From contig JAKMXF010000310.1 of the NCBI GenBank assembly GCA_024704765.1, forward strand, positions 124,001 to 188,000: DNA of 64,000 bases, written 5' to 3'. The notes beneath the pieces were generated by a model. It saw only the letters and a list, made by a program, of their open reading frames with translations. It searched no databases and was not told the DNA's origin. The stretch is from Oopsacas minuta (Eukaryota; Porifera; Hexactinellida; Lyssacinosida; Leucopsacidae). The position numbers and the translations under genes were made by a program. Below are positions 44,001 to 55,218 of the stretch, one piece after another (position 1 is the first letter of the stretch; each line of letters starts with the position of its first letter).

Positions 44001-47000
44001 CGGGTGCCACCCAAATCTTGCAGATAAGGATATAGATTTCTTCAAGCACCAAGAGGTAGGAGTAAAGCGAATCCGTATAGATCACAGAGGACAAGTAAGT
44101 CAACAGACTCAAGCAGGTCTTCGTATCTCGTACATGGAAGCACATCCTTCCCACTAATTAATTATCTACTTTATTTATATTGCTAGAATAAAAAACACTT
44201 TTATTTTTCACAACTGGGTAAAAGAGATTGTAAACCTAATATTTACAATACAGGCCATTTTAAGGGGTGCATCACACGCAAGATCCAGCTTGAGGGGTAC
44301 GCAATGAGAAAAAGTTTGAGAACCACTGAATTAGATCGTATACTTTTCATCTAAAATGAAAATGGGCAACAGACGCATCAATTCAGTATCTGTAACATAT
44401 AATTATATATACTGACAAGTGACAAGTGGTTTATGTGTATATATCGAGGATATCGGGATTAAATATCCAAACCATTAATTATTCCTCCTTCATACTCCCC
44501 AGTCCCCACATGCATAAGAGCTATCTCTCCCCCAGGCAAGGAGGCCAACAACGATTGCCCGGTCAGGAATGCAGCTTAAAAACGATCCCATAGGGTGGGA
44601 AAACTTTCATAGCTCTTTGACCATCTAAAGCAGTGTATTCGTACTAAAGCAGACCATTTCGAAACATATAATCCACTTATTGCATATTGTGAATTTAGTG
44701 GGGGAGGCTTAGTACTTTGAAATGACTCAAGTATGAATCTAAACCATTGAATGTTACCTGTGAAATGGAGTCTCACTGAAGATATTTTCTACCAATAAAC
44801 TTTCATCGCTAATCTCTAGTAACTTCTTTGTAGCTTCTAGCTGACCACTGTAACATGCTCTAATCAGAAGATAATTAATTTGCTATACTATCTAACAACT
44901 AATAGAAAGTATTGGAAGTTACATGTGAAGAGGAGTGTCTTTGTAAATGTTGAGAGAGTGAGGGTTTATATTCTGATCTGATCTTAACAACGCTTCTATT
45001 ACAGATACCATTCCTAATCTAGCTGCTATGTGGAGACTCAGGTGTCTCTCATTGTCTGTTGCAAGGACTACAAGATATAAATAATTAAATATATGTAATT
45101 AAAGAGAAATGACAAAAATATCCACGAATACCCACTGTCTCAGTTAATCTAAAGTTAATAGTTGTGAAGAACTGAGTATATACACGAATCTATAGTATTA
45201 AATTGCAATTTTTGTTTGTCCGTCTCCTTTATTTTGCAATGATTCGGCAAAATGTGAAGCCATATTATTGTGGCCATGATAGCAGTATTCGGAGTTTGTC
45301 ACATATATTTCATAGGTAGCACGTTTGTATCTCTGAGGTTTTCTAATTTTCTTTATTTTCAAGAAAGTACATTTAACAGTGTTGTAGTTGTAAAAACGTT
45401 TAAATGTCTGTAGGTGTATGTACTTACTGTTTGGATGAAATCTGTTGATGAGGAGCAGAGACAAGTCTGTGTGTCCTCTAGAACAGGACAAGTGTAGAGG
45501 AGTGTCATTTATCTGTCCTTCTGCATTCACGTCAGCGCCATGCGTTAATAGTAACTCTGCAATCTGATAGAAATACAGTTAACATTCGTTATCTCGGACA
45601 AATATTCACTTCTCTTCGCTCGAACATTCGATTTTTCGAACAGATTTTCAGGGTTCGATTTACCGGATGTTGACTATAGTAATATTATTCTCTTATTGAC
45701 ACTTTCAACAAACAACAACAAATTTTGAGTACAGCTCCTAAAGGGAGATGCCCTAATGGCATGGATGATGACGTCCGCGTCCGTCCGTCCGCGCGAAATC
45801 TACCGATCATAAAAATTGGTACACATATACAATTCTGGTCGGAGATTTACACTTTGGATATTAATTTTTCTAAAGTGAACATTTCAAGCCTTTTTTGTGA
45901 TTAATTCATATTTTCACATCTTTCTATGTCAGAGATGAAACCGATCAATCCCAGCTAACAATATATACAAGTACAATGGGAAATTAATATTTCATGAAAG
46001 TATGGATCAACTCGACCGGCCGGTTCCATCTCTGATCTATTTAAATACAAAAGCATGCTAGAGATTAGGTGAAACGCTATTATTATCCCAGGTTCAATCT
46101 CAAGTATAACATCTCTACCATACCTCTGGGTGTCCAAAGTAGCAAGCAATGTGAAGCGGAGTGAAGTCTATCAGGTCTCGTAGTTCTGTCTCTGATCCAT
46201 GGTCCAGGAGGTATTTCACTGCCTAAATATAATGTAAATTAAGTTTATGTTAGTGAGTATCATTTGGAACTACAGAGTTAAATGCGTATAATATTTTAAA
46301 TACAAATGTCAGTCTACATATCAGTAGTGCAGCTTGGTGGAATTTCTTTACACGATAAACTGGTAAATGAATAACATTATCTCATAGCAGCTAAATGGTT
46401 AATCATTTGGTCAATTTCTAGATAACTTTGAAAGTATCAAATATGAATTTACATAGCAGATTACCTCTGACTGCTGTTAAAACAAAATTTCTACCATCAA
46501 TTTGAATATGGTTCAAAGAGTCAAAATATTATATCACCTTAAAAAATTCAAATCTTTAAATCTGCCCATCAAAAATGTAGCCATGCATATATGGAACAAT
46601 TTTGTGTTATACGGACTGGTCGATTTCGCAAGAAAATGATCCAAGCTAGATTAGGCCTTCATGTAGTGTTTCCCAATATTTTTGTGTCTTGGACCCCTTC
46701 CCATAGACTACAAAACCTTTTAGTTTTAGGTGATAACATTTTTCACACCTTATATACTTGATAGATATACCTGAATCCGCTCTCAATCAGAATACAAAAT
46801 AGGTTTTTGTGAACAAATATCATTATTATTACAAATAGATTTAGACTAGAGAAAACGTGCTGAATCAATGCGGATTAATTGAAGGAATTTTAAACAAAAG
46901 CTAAAAACATAAAAATTCTAGTTTTGACAAACAATTATATGTAATTAGCGATGATTACATTGTGCCTAAACCATATGAAGGATGGCCGTGAGAGCTCATT

Positions 47001-50000
47001 AAGTCAACAATTCCTTATGTATGGAAACCCCTGGAAAAGTCAATAATTTGATTGTTAGTTTGTCGTGATATTGATATACGGCTGTTTAGGTCATGACGGG
47101 AGTATACGTATAAAATAAGTTGGGATTACAAATTTGTTTCCCAAGGGAGTACGTCGCGCCTTATCCGAGTTCTGCTGTACAATTAGTACATTATCTCCAC
47201 ATTCGATTGTAATGTAGTCAATATAACATGGTACATACATTTGAATGACCTTTGAAAGAGGCAATGTGTAGAGGAGAAAGACCTCCATACTGACATCGGA
47301 TATTCACATGTTTGATATCTTTGTTTAGGAGCTCGCTCAGAAGAATACAGTCACCCTACAATACTTGTATAGTTACATATCGCTATTGATAATCCTTACA
47401 AATAGAACAGTTGTACTTAATAAGTCGGTGAAATATTATATTCCTACAGGCGTTAATAAAGGTAAAACATTTTTGATATTAATAAATTGAGTAATCTAAC
47501 TAAAGTTATTTAACAAATTAAACATTACAGTACACTAAGACACTCGGAAATCCGAACAACAGAACAGAGAACCGAAATAATTTTTGGAAAATGATTCCAA
47601 TTGTTCAAAAATATTTGTTAAACATTTAACGCGGGAATGTAATAAACTACAAATTATATTTGTATATATTCGTAGATAATTTATCGTATAAACAGAATTT
47701 TAAACGTATGCTCCTATTTGAAAAGATTATATGTATTAGTATTGTTTTAAGGCAATTAATCCGAACGGTTGTATTTATCAGTGGTATAGTGCTGTTCAGA
47801 TTGGCGAGGGTGTCTGTATTATCAGATGTACTGTACCTTGAATGCAGCTATGTGTATGGGAGATAATCCGTGATGAGATAACGTTGTGACGTCTGCACAA
47901 TTCTCCAACAGAACTCGGACTATTTCATAGCGAGCTATAAACACAGTATATCAACAGCTGTTATGAATAATATCAGCTGATCAGACAGTAAATATATTAC
48001 ACTTACAATGTATACAAGCTAGATGTAACGGTGTTAAATGTTCAGACCGAGTAGCTTCATGGATAGAGTTAGTATGTAACAGCTCTAGAACAGAATCCAG
48101 TGCATCTTCACTAATAACACAAAATTATGTGAATTTATGGAATTTATGACAAACCGCTTTGAAACCAAACGAATAAAGTAGACAGAGACTAGATATCTCT
48201 TCGTTAACATTATCTCATCTATAATTAAGCATTAATTAACTGATATTATGTCCATTTTTATTTTTATGTTATTTCAGTTGTAAAGACCACTGAAAAACCA
48301 TACAAAATTCAATAATTATAATTTAAATGTAGCATTTATTTGGTAACAAATTGCTATTTGCAGATAGCAATGTAAGTTAAATATTTGTCACACAAATTGG
48401 CATAGTGATAAGATTACAAATAATTCATCTTTATCTGAAAAAGAGGTCATCAATTAAAATAATTAATTAGACGATCAATAGGAACAAAAATTTCCCATCA
48501 ATTTATAGAGACCTTATGTTATTTAGCTAGCTAATACGCGCACGGTTATTGTAATTGTGTGTCTCAATTAATGTTTATGTTTGCATTTGTCTGATTGAAC
48601 TTTAAAAATACATATCAAAAGTATCATACGTACTATATTTGTGTTGTTTATTGATAAAAACATAGAAAAACCTTCCAAACGGACGCCTGTAAAACGGATA
48701 GGCCAGATTTTATATAAGAACCTCAGAGAAGCGGACATATCTACAAAGGACAATACCCCTCCACCCGAAGTGTCCCTTATTCAGAGGTTCCACTATATTA
48801 GTTATCAACTCACCAACATGCGAGATGGAAAGCTGACCAGCCTGTATCTGGGAGCAGATTCATCTCTTCTGTGAAACTAGAGTGCAGATGTTCGTAGTTT
48901 TCACTTAATTTTTTATTCCATTGATCTGTAATACAGGGATCAATAAATATACACAAACAGTCTCGTAACATTAATTAATAGAATCCATGCATGCATGTAA
49001 TTCAATTATTACACCTCCAAAATCAATATAGATATCCATTGTATAAGTGGTAAGTAGCTAACAAAGAGCATATGTTCGTATAGAAAATTAAATTTGTGCT
49101 CGCATCGTCACATCTGCTGCATTCTGGAGATAGGTAATGTCAGGTTTCAACTAATCTTATAAAGTGTGTTGAATTTAATACAGTTTGTTAATCCTGTTAG
49201 ACAGGTGTTCTACTTTGTAATGTAATAATACGTAGATAATAATTGTATTAACAAAAATATTGTCCTAATATCAGTCCTGTATCCGGAACACTCAGGGAAA
49301 ATCAAAATCTATTCGAGATACAGAGTCGACTGTAAAAAGCAAGGTTGAAATCAATAAATAAGTCTACATACATGTACAGCGGAACCATCATAATCCTACA
49401 CTCGTCGAGAAATGGAAATATTAGCAAATTCTTGCTATATACAGGTGAATTTTCGCTATGGGAAGCTCATTCAGATTATAAACACTGTTGGATTATTGAG
49501 GTCTTCCGGATTATACAGGTGTCGGATTACGCAGGTTCCAATGTAATTGTTATATTTAGAGATTGGTTATAGCTTAGCGACAGAATTAATTACTAAATTA
49601 GCTGTCACATGGCCTACTATGGCTGTCAACATGTTACAAACGGAATAGTGACAACAATAACTACAAGCATATGTCCATCGGTCATTATCGAGACTTATAA
49701 CCAATCTGACTTATGATCCACTTGCAGGCAATCTAGTTTGGTGTAATTATGTTACAACTTAAAGTACATCACCTGTAATTTAAAAACTAAGAGATTCAAT
49801 TTAAATCAACCGTGGTCACAAATCAACAAACATTTGATTACCCATCAATTTCATCTTTATATGTTAGAAATTTATCATAGTAATTTAACAACAAACAAAC
49901 AAACAGACACTAAGGTAAACAACATTTCATGTCAAAAGTTTATCATCACAAACACCCCCAAAGATATTTTAACAGAACACTGCACTTACAACAAGATGCC

Positions 50001-50691
50001 GATTAAGAATATTAGTAGAGTAGACCCTCGCTAATCCGAGCAGGGACTAAAGGTTATACAACTTTTGGAAAATGTTCTAAAAATATTAAAAAGCCCTATT
50101 ACAATAGTTTCCAATTCTACTGCTAACAAATATCTAATACTATATTTCACATGTTGGCAGCCTTTTCATCGTTTATACAACTTTAGAAATACTGATCCCT
50201 AGAACCTATAGTATTGTTTCAATGCATTTCACTAATCCGAACAAATCATTTTGCAATGTAAACAGTGGTGTTAGGGTTAGCGAGGGTGTACTGTATGTAT
50301 ATTTGTAATGTGTAGCTTGTTGCTTAAGGAATATGAGGTTACAAGTGTGACACACGTGTCATGCATCAGCTAACAAGTAAAGTATAATTAATTGTTAAAA
50401 CTAAGCAATCACTTGAATATTTGTTGTATTGAATAGCTAATAGTATCCTTACATACATAATATAATAGTGAAATGAACTCTATTTGTTGAGATGCGTTTC
50501 CAATAATTAACCCGATTCAATTCGTATAAATAATCCAACTTCCTAGAAATTAAATACAGCTTAGAAAGCTGTATAAAATCAGCTATAAATATCTCTCAGT
50601 AAATCTAATACAATATACAAATAGTTAAAATTAAAATTTATTTCTCACCTGACACGATTTGATTCATGGGCCTTGACTTATAGGATCCCAT
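38050..50691 (-). CDS. TNNI3K: TNNI3K-like ankyrin-repeat protein kinase (26 exons)
   Basis: Exons in transcription order, plus coordinates: 50649-50691, 48814-48868, 48007-48110, 47837-47934, 47239-47355, 46124-46222, 45428-45563, 44923-45067, 44758-44859, 42893-42987, 42432-42575, 42099-42197, 41918-41977, 41047-41139, 40926-40983, 40779-40869, 40327-40362, 40188-40255, 40026-40130, 39908-39960, 39008-39060, 38819-38951, 38456-38565, 38316-38390, 38131-38248, 38050-38093. Every junction is in phase, giving 777 aa (human 835). The N-terminus MGSYKSRP is almost the human MGNYKSRP, a myristoylation-type start. About ten ankyrin repeats follow, then [18 protein letters not shown]. The TKL-type kinase has [11 protein letters not shown], Lys482 in IAIK, HRDLNSHN (Asp580), DFG (Asp598), [15 protein letters not shown]. 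The last exon and exon 1 to 2 link are least certain. One intron is GC-AG (donor GCAAG at 38814-38818). Confidence 0.92.
39162..39692 (-). mobile_element. Helitron-like repeat in a TNNI3K intron
   Basis: Read on the minus strand it starts TCTATATTATTAAATTGTAA and runs through GTTGTCAAGGAAAGGATTTA. The far end has GC-rich small hairpins (CGAACACAAAGTGTTCG, CGCGCAACGC). Sequence by eye is the same family as 4882-5110, 56740-57119 and 58108-58475. There are no inverted termini or target duplication. The precise 3' end is not fixed. Confidence 0.55.
41185..41475. mobile_element. Pogo-type MITE in a TNNI3K intron, 291 bp
   Basis: The ends CAGTAGACCCTCGGTTATCC and GGATAATCGAGGGTGTACTG are inverted repeats with about two mismatches, continuing to GAAC/GTTC. 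The flanks do not show a clean TA duplication. Confidence 0.85.
43467..44328 (+). mobile_element. hAT (Charlie/ZBED-like) element in a TNNI3K intron, 862 bp
   Basis: The ends CAGTGGTTCTCAAACT and AGTTTGAGAACCACTG are matched inverted repeats with an exact 8-bp duplication AATTAGAT (43459-43466 and 44329-44336). The subterminal GGGGTACGC word occurs at both ends. The interior carries a transposase N-terminus, listed separately; the catalytic part is missing. It is therefore an internally deleted, probably immobile copy. Confidence 0.95.
43843..44157 (+). pseudogene. BED-type zinc finger N-terminus of a hAT transposase
   Basis: A 104-codon frame inside the hAT element. [18 protein letters not shown], then [33 protein letters not shown] and FFKHQ match the BED finger region (C-x2-C ... 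H-x4-5-H/C) of ZBED5/FAM200/SCAND3-like transposases. The frame leaves homology after KRIRIDH and stops, so the RNase-H-like catalytic domain and dimerisation tail are gone. Confidence 0.85.
45189..45290 (+). mobile_element. Helitron-like 5' end fragment
   Basis: Starts TCTATAGTATTAAATTGCAA and continues TTTTTGTTTGTCCGTCTCC, matching the start of the other Helitron-like copies in this window. The sequence beyond about 45240 no longer matches. Confidence 0.45.
45576..45676. mobile_element. Short mariner-type MITE in a TNNI3K intron, 101 bp
   Basis: Left CAGTTAACATTCGTTATCTC and right GATTTACCGGATGTTGACTA are inverted repeats with mismatches, with TA on each side. The family is shared with 58784-58851. 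Confidence 0.65.
47538..47816. mobile_element. Decayed pogo-type MITE in a TNNI3K intron
   Basis: Left AGACACTCGGAAATCCGAAC and right GTTCAGATTGGCGAGGGTGTC plus TG resemble the CACCCTCG-type ends of 41185-41475 and 50018-50293. TA flanks are present. The right end lies only 20 bp from exon 4. Confidence 0.5.
50018..50293. mobile_element. Pogo-type MITE in TNNI3K intron 1, 276 bp
   Basis: Ends GAGTAGACCCTCGCTAATCC and GGTTAGCGAGGGTGTACTG, TA-flanked (50016-50017, 50294-50295). Same family as 41185-41475. Confidence 0.8.
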
Positions 50692-52019
50692 TGAATAATA
50701 ATAATTAGTTTTCAGAAGCAATAAAGAGGGCATATAGCTAGTCGTATTTGAGATTTGTAATCTTCAGTCCGATTATCATACTCTACTCTCAGAAATACAA
50801 GTTGTAATGAGTTTGATATCAGTCTACAATACCATAAATTATCTCGACTTGTGTTCAAATTAACGATAAATTCTATCCGAATTCTACTTGGAAATACTCT
50901 ATATATTCCCCTTTGCATATAATGAGGCTATGAAAGCCCTTGGAAAAGTGTGCTAACATTAGTCTCAGTTACTCGCATGGTTTCAACCAAGTTAGAACTG
51001 AGTAATACCATGGATTGAATCGTCAGCTGTTCTCTGAGGAGACATAAGATTCTCTTCTATTATTCACTTTATCGAATCAATCTGAGTGGGCTTCATACAA
51101 ACTCTCAACTGAATCAAATGGGAATACAGGTGTAGGATGAAATAGAAATAAGTACTGGGTTTCTCAAAACAAAACAAATGTATTTAATGTGCTTAATCGA
51201 TACAACAGATATGTAGTGTGAAGTCATGCATTAAGTACTGCTATCAATTCCTTTTCAACAGGTTCCTATCTTTAAAATATGCTATTTTAATCAGAGATCA
51301 GGTAAGTCAATCTTAATAGATTACCAAAATTATGAGTAGAGCAATTTGTCTATAGAACAGAGTGATTTTCAGAATTTTCAAACTATACATAGTAAAAGAA
51401 TAAAGACATTGTATTTAGCCGAATACGGCCTGGAAAATGTGTAATATTATGACGTCAAAAAGGTGCTCAAATCTCATTTTTGGTACGGGAATTGGTTAAA
51501 ACGAAGTGGTAAAATTTTAGTGTTCCATTATATTACGAACGTAAAACTTCAGCCGTGATCGGTTAATCCTAAACACATACAATTACTATGATCTATTCTA
51601 CTGTTTCTACATTAAACAGGTAATCGTATTGCAGTGGTGGATAACCAATATTATATATACAGGGGGATCTGGGAAGGTACAAGCGATCAAAACTTAAACC
51701 TTGATCTGATTAATTGGGCCAGATGGTAAAACCATAGCTTGATTCTTAAAGCCTCAGTATATCATAATTGTTTTTTCTCCTCCCCCCTCCTAATCAGATA
51801 AATAAACTAACAACGTAATAGGCAGGCCCAAAAGTATATTTGGTATAACAAGAAAATAAATGTTATTGGATTCGGGAATTCTCATCATATTATTTGACAA
51901 AAGGAAATTTGAAATCCATAAAAACTCTGTTAAAGATAAGAAATATTATACACAAAATACAGAAATAACATACAGTTTAACATATGATAGCTCAAAAACA
52001 AACATTTGTTTATGTATAT
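50692..52019. other. Upstream of TNNI3K, no gene recognised
   Basis: AT-rich 1.3 kb that should hold the TNNI3K promoter and 5' UTR and the 3' UTR of the DRAM-like gene. No domain or transposon termini were seen. Confidence 0.45.
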
Positions 52020-52829
52020 TCACTGTAAAGAAGGACTTGAAGAATTTGACGAATTCCGCGTAACATATTTTCTATTACGAATAGTAAATACCATCTCTAT
52101 CATATAGAACTCTGGTATCAACGTTAGAGCTAATGCATAGAAACTAGCCACCATAAACCATTGAGAACCTGTAGCATAATTGAATAGAGGGTATGCAACT
52201 GTAGTGGGAGCAGCCGAGGTAGTAGAAATATTCATTTGTGTAGGAATCATTATGTTTGTTGAATTATTTACAAATATACGGTATGTAAACAGAAAGAATA
52301 AGTATAGGAATAATAGTATCCCTCCCATGAAGAGCAGGACAATCCTCACCATAAGAACTACCCATCTCCACCTGTTTAGCGATTTAAACACAGGTCCAAT
52401 AATTGTCTGTATTACGTAGTATATAAACCCTGGTACATATACAAAGAAAGCACCAATGAAATGGACCGTTATCGTTTCTCTATCTGACACATCAAATGAA
52501 CCTACAAGCAGCATACCAATGACTACAGTAATTGCTACCAGATATCCGATAAAGTTAAGTATTCTTATCGATAAATAATGATCTTCCCTCTCATCAAATA
52601 TTTGCTTGAATCTAATCGTGCAAATTATCAGAAATAAGAAAGCCGAGATAGTTACAACAATAGTGAATATTCCATTTTCAGGTGGGAACTCTCCAGTGTG
52701 ACTAATGGCTGGAATAAGAGCAGGGTAATGATTGAGTGCAGCTCCTATAGTGTATGTAGTTGCAACTCCAAGTACTGTCCATACTACAAATAGTATAGGA
52801 TATATCTCAAGTCTATGTTGTAGCTTCAT
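52020..52829 (-). CDS. DRAM/FRAG1/TMEM150-family six-helix membrane protein
   Basis: Intronless, 269 aa, ATG at 52827-52829. Six hydrophobic segments are visible: YPILFVVWTVLGVATTYTIG, FTIVVTISAFLFLIICTI, ILNFIGYLVAITVVIGMLLV, FIGAFFVYVPGFIYYVIQT, VVLMVRIVLLFMGGILLFLY, and WFMVASFYALALTLIPEFYM. The loop YPALIPAISHTGEFPPENGI (residues about 34-53) matches the family signature P-x-I-S-x-[TS]-G-x-x-P-[PE]. The ending around LIPEFYMIEM followed by a polar Ser/Asn tail is also typical. Members act at lysosome or plasma membrane (DRAM in p53-linked autophagy, TMEM150 in PI4K regulation). Which subgroup this one belongs to is unclear. N-glycosylation sequons (NNST, NIS) lie in the last luminal loop. 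Confidence 0.85.
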   Translation of the reverse strand: MKLQHRLEIYPILFVVWTVLGVATTYTIGAALNHYPALIPAISHTGEFPPENGIFTIVVTISAFLFLIICTIRFKQIFDEREDHYLSIRILNFIGYLVAITVVIGMLLVGSFDVSDRETITVHFIGAFFVYVPGFIYYVIQTIIGPVFKSLNRWRWVVLMVRIVLLFMGGILLFLYLFFLFTYRIFVNNSTNIMIPTQMNISTTSAAPTTVAYPLFNYATGSQWFMVASFYALALTLIPEFYMIEMVFTIRNRKYVTRNSSNSSSPSLQ

Positions 52830-53942
52830 TAAACTATTATCAATAGAGATGTAAAGGAAAGTTAGTTCTCAAATAAATTAGAATAATTAGGAAGAATTAA
52901 CAAACAGGAGTCTACTGTATCTATTTCTCTAGTAAACTAACAATAACAATACAGCGGCGTCCGCATAATAGCAAGTTTTTCCAATTTTCAGTGCCATTTT
53001 AATTTGCATTCGAAATTGTCCCTCTAATAGCAAAGTTAGCAAGGAAATGCTTAAAAAATACCATTGCTAATAGGTGAACTATCTGTAAATAATTAGTAAT
53101 CTAGACTCTCCTTAAATTAGTAGAAGCTCTAGCTCTAAAATGTGTTGGGCCGACGGAGTTACGTACCAGTAATTTTAATTGAAAACCAATGGGCAGTCAA
53201 ATTCGTGTTCCAAACCCCGAATTCGTTGATCGCAGTTAGTCTTTTATCTTGGAAGGGATTGTAGAGGACTGAAAATTGGATATTTCTTGGCTGTGTGTTA
53301 CTCACGTATGGAGTATAATCTGGTGCAATTCAACAGGTACGTATTGCGTTAAGAAAGATTTTGATTTACCTGATAACAATATAAGTATAAATTAAATATC
53401 TAGTGCTGTTGTTTCAATATTCTATTAGCAGTACAATATACAGGCTGTGAGCCAAATTCAAATTTTCATGGCTTAATTTCCTACAAAAAAAGGGTTTTGG
53501 AATATGTAGTGTAGCCAGAGGGAGGGTCAGATACTAAAACAAGATGAATAGGTAATTTTGCACCAATCGATGGTTTGCTTCTAATATTTGTTCATTTTGG
53601 GCTGTTCATGCACATACCTGTCATAAAATCCTGCTACACCACTGAGATATATACTCTTGATACAATACAGCTACATATCTACGCATGTAGTGCTTATGAT
53701 TTCATGATAGAGCGCTGAATAAACGGTTAAACAAAGAGAGAGTTCGAATAGCACATTCCATGTAAGGTTCAAGAATTCATCCAATTGTATTAATTATTAC
53801 TCTAAGATAGCAAATATATCCCTAAATATCCTCTCAGTTAGTCGCAACATAACTGCATACTAGTTTAAACCGCTATGTTAATCAAACAAACAGCGACATA
53901 ATGTCTCTCAATTGTAATAGCATAACCTATGAACCCAGATGA
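52830..53942. other. Intergenic, no gene recognised
   Basis: AT-rich 1.1 kb. If the gene ending at 53943 has more exons they could lie here; none was found by eye. Confidence 0.4.
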
Positions 53943-54437
53943 CTATATATAATTATACAATGAGTACATTACTACGTAGGGAAGAGAGAACATTCTAATT
54001 AGGAGATAAGCTAGCTGTTCACTTGTTATGAATAAACTCGTCATGACAAGATACTGAAATAGATGAGTGGCAAGCTGATAAGAATTGGAATTATGGTTAG
54101 AATGTGAGGGAGACTCTAAAAATAACCTCAGTATCAACAGTTCATGTGTACTGTGATAGGGTTTTATACGCAGTATACTACAAATGGCTTCAATACACTC
54201 TGAATATACATCAGCTGTGTTGTCCTTACTACTATATATTATATGAATGTAATAGCCCTCATCGGTAGAGATGGACAGGTTGGTAAGGCTCAACCTGGAT
54301 AATTAAAATCTAATCCAAACAATATCACCAAACTCTGTCGTGCAGATTTGTTAAGAAGGGCAGCCATACAGTCTAATAATTACTGATTCCATCTTACACG
54401 CCGCAAGTATGACATACCTGACCGTTCGTTGATCCAT
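53943..54437 (-). CDS. Unrecognised two-exon gene
   Basis: Proposed exons 54418-54437 (MDQRTV, donor GTATGT) and 53943-54294 (acceptor TATCCAG) join in phase 2 to 123 aa. The predicted start is MDQRTVRLSLTNLSISTDEG. The body is leucine- and serine-rich and probably helical (ECIEAICSILRIKPYHSTHE, LATHLFQYLVMTSLFITSEQ). LFITSEQLAYLLIRMF loosely recalls the N-terminal Ras-GEF module, but this is too weak to assign. Good splice sites and a shared phase are the main support. The open frame may continue into another exon, because a possible donor (TAC|GTAGTA) precedes the stop. It could be a partial or decayed gene. Confidence 0.4.
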
Positions 54438-55218
54438 ATCGGATTTCCTTTATTATATTATTAGTGATTGCTACTGTTAATTAGCTAACTCATCCATTTA
54501 GTATTTTGAGTTTTAATATATTGTGTAATGCTGTAATCAGTGGCTCCGAATATGGTTTAGGTAGTATAAAGTTTATTATCGATTAAATTTTCAATATGCT
54601 GCATGCTGAAATTTAGGTTCGGACTGCGGACCACTGTCTGTGCATGAGATTAATACAAATATGGGCCTGTGACATCTATAGATTAGAGTCACTAGACTAT
54701 ATATTGATATTCTAGCTGAGAACTCTATAGTACTATAATTTCAATTGTTAAATAACTACTGCATGCTGAGGTATGTTATCATGGACATTGAAATATAACA
54801 AGTCAAGATACGTATGTATAATGATTATTAAACTAATAGCTATTAGAGTAACAGTCAACTTTCCCTAATTAATTCAATCCATGGATAGGTCAGCTCACAA
54901 CTAAGCTATCGTACTTCACCAAGGCGTACCATTCTAATGCTTATAAGGTATTACTAAGTATGTTGTGACCAGAGTTTCATCCGGGTTTTCACTGTAATGT
55001 GGAATATACATTTCGTATAACGATATGGAAGTCTTGGTAGAATTTTCGTACTCCTAGGGATGTACTAGCTGAAAATCTTGTGCCTGTAGTCACGCTCATA
55101 TGCCTGGATAATACCCTGGTTGTAACCAAGGATAGAAAGGATTTTAAATATCGAATTATTACTCAGCTACAGACAGAAGTTTATTAGCATAGTATTTGAT
55201 TAATAATCATTAAATTAA
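54438..55218. other. Intergenic, no gene recognised
   Basis: AT-rich 0.8 kb without recognised features. Confidence 0.4.

Noticed and set aside
45740-45830. GC-rich CCGTCCGTCC patch as a CpG-island promoter
   Set aside because: It lies inside a TNNI3K intron and looks like repeat DNA; no gene start is nearby.
46655-47035. Possible hAT relic beginning TAGTGTTTCCCAA
   Set aside because: No convincing right terminus or duplication could be paired with it.
48641-48874. 77-codon frame on the plus strand at the TNNI3K 5' region
   Set aside because: It overlaps the well-supported minus-strand exon 48814-48868 and has no domain, so it is a shadow frame.
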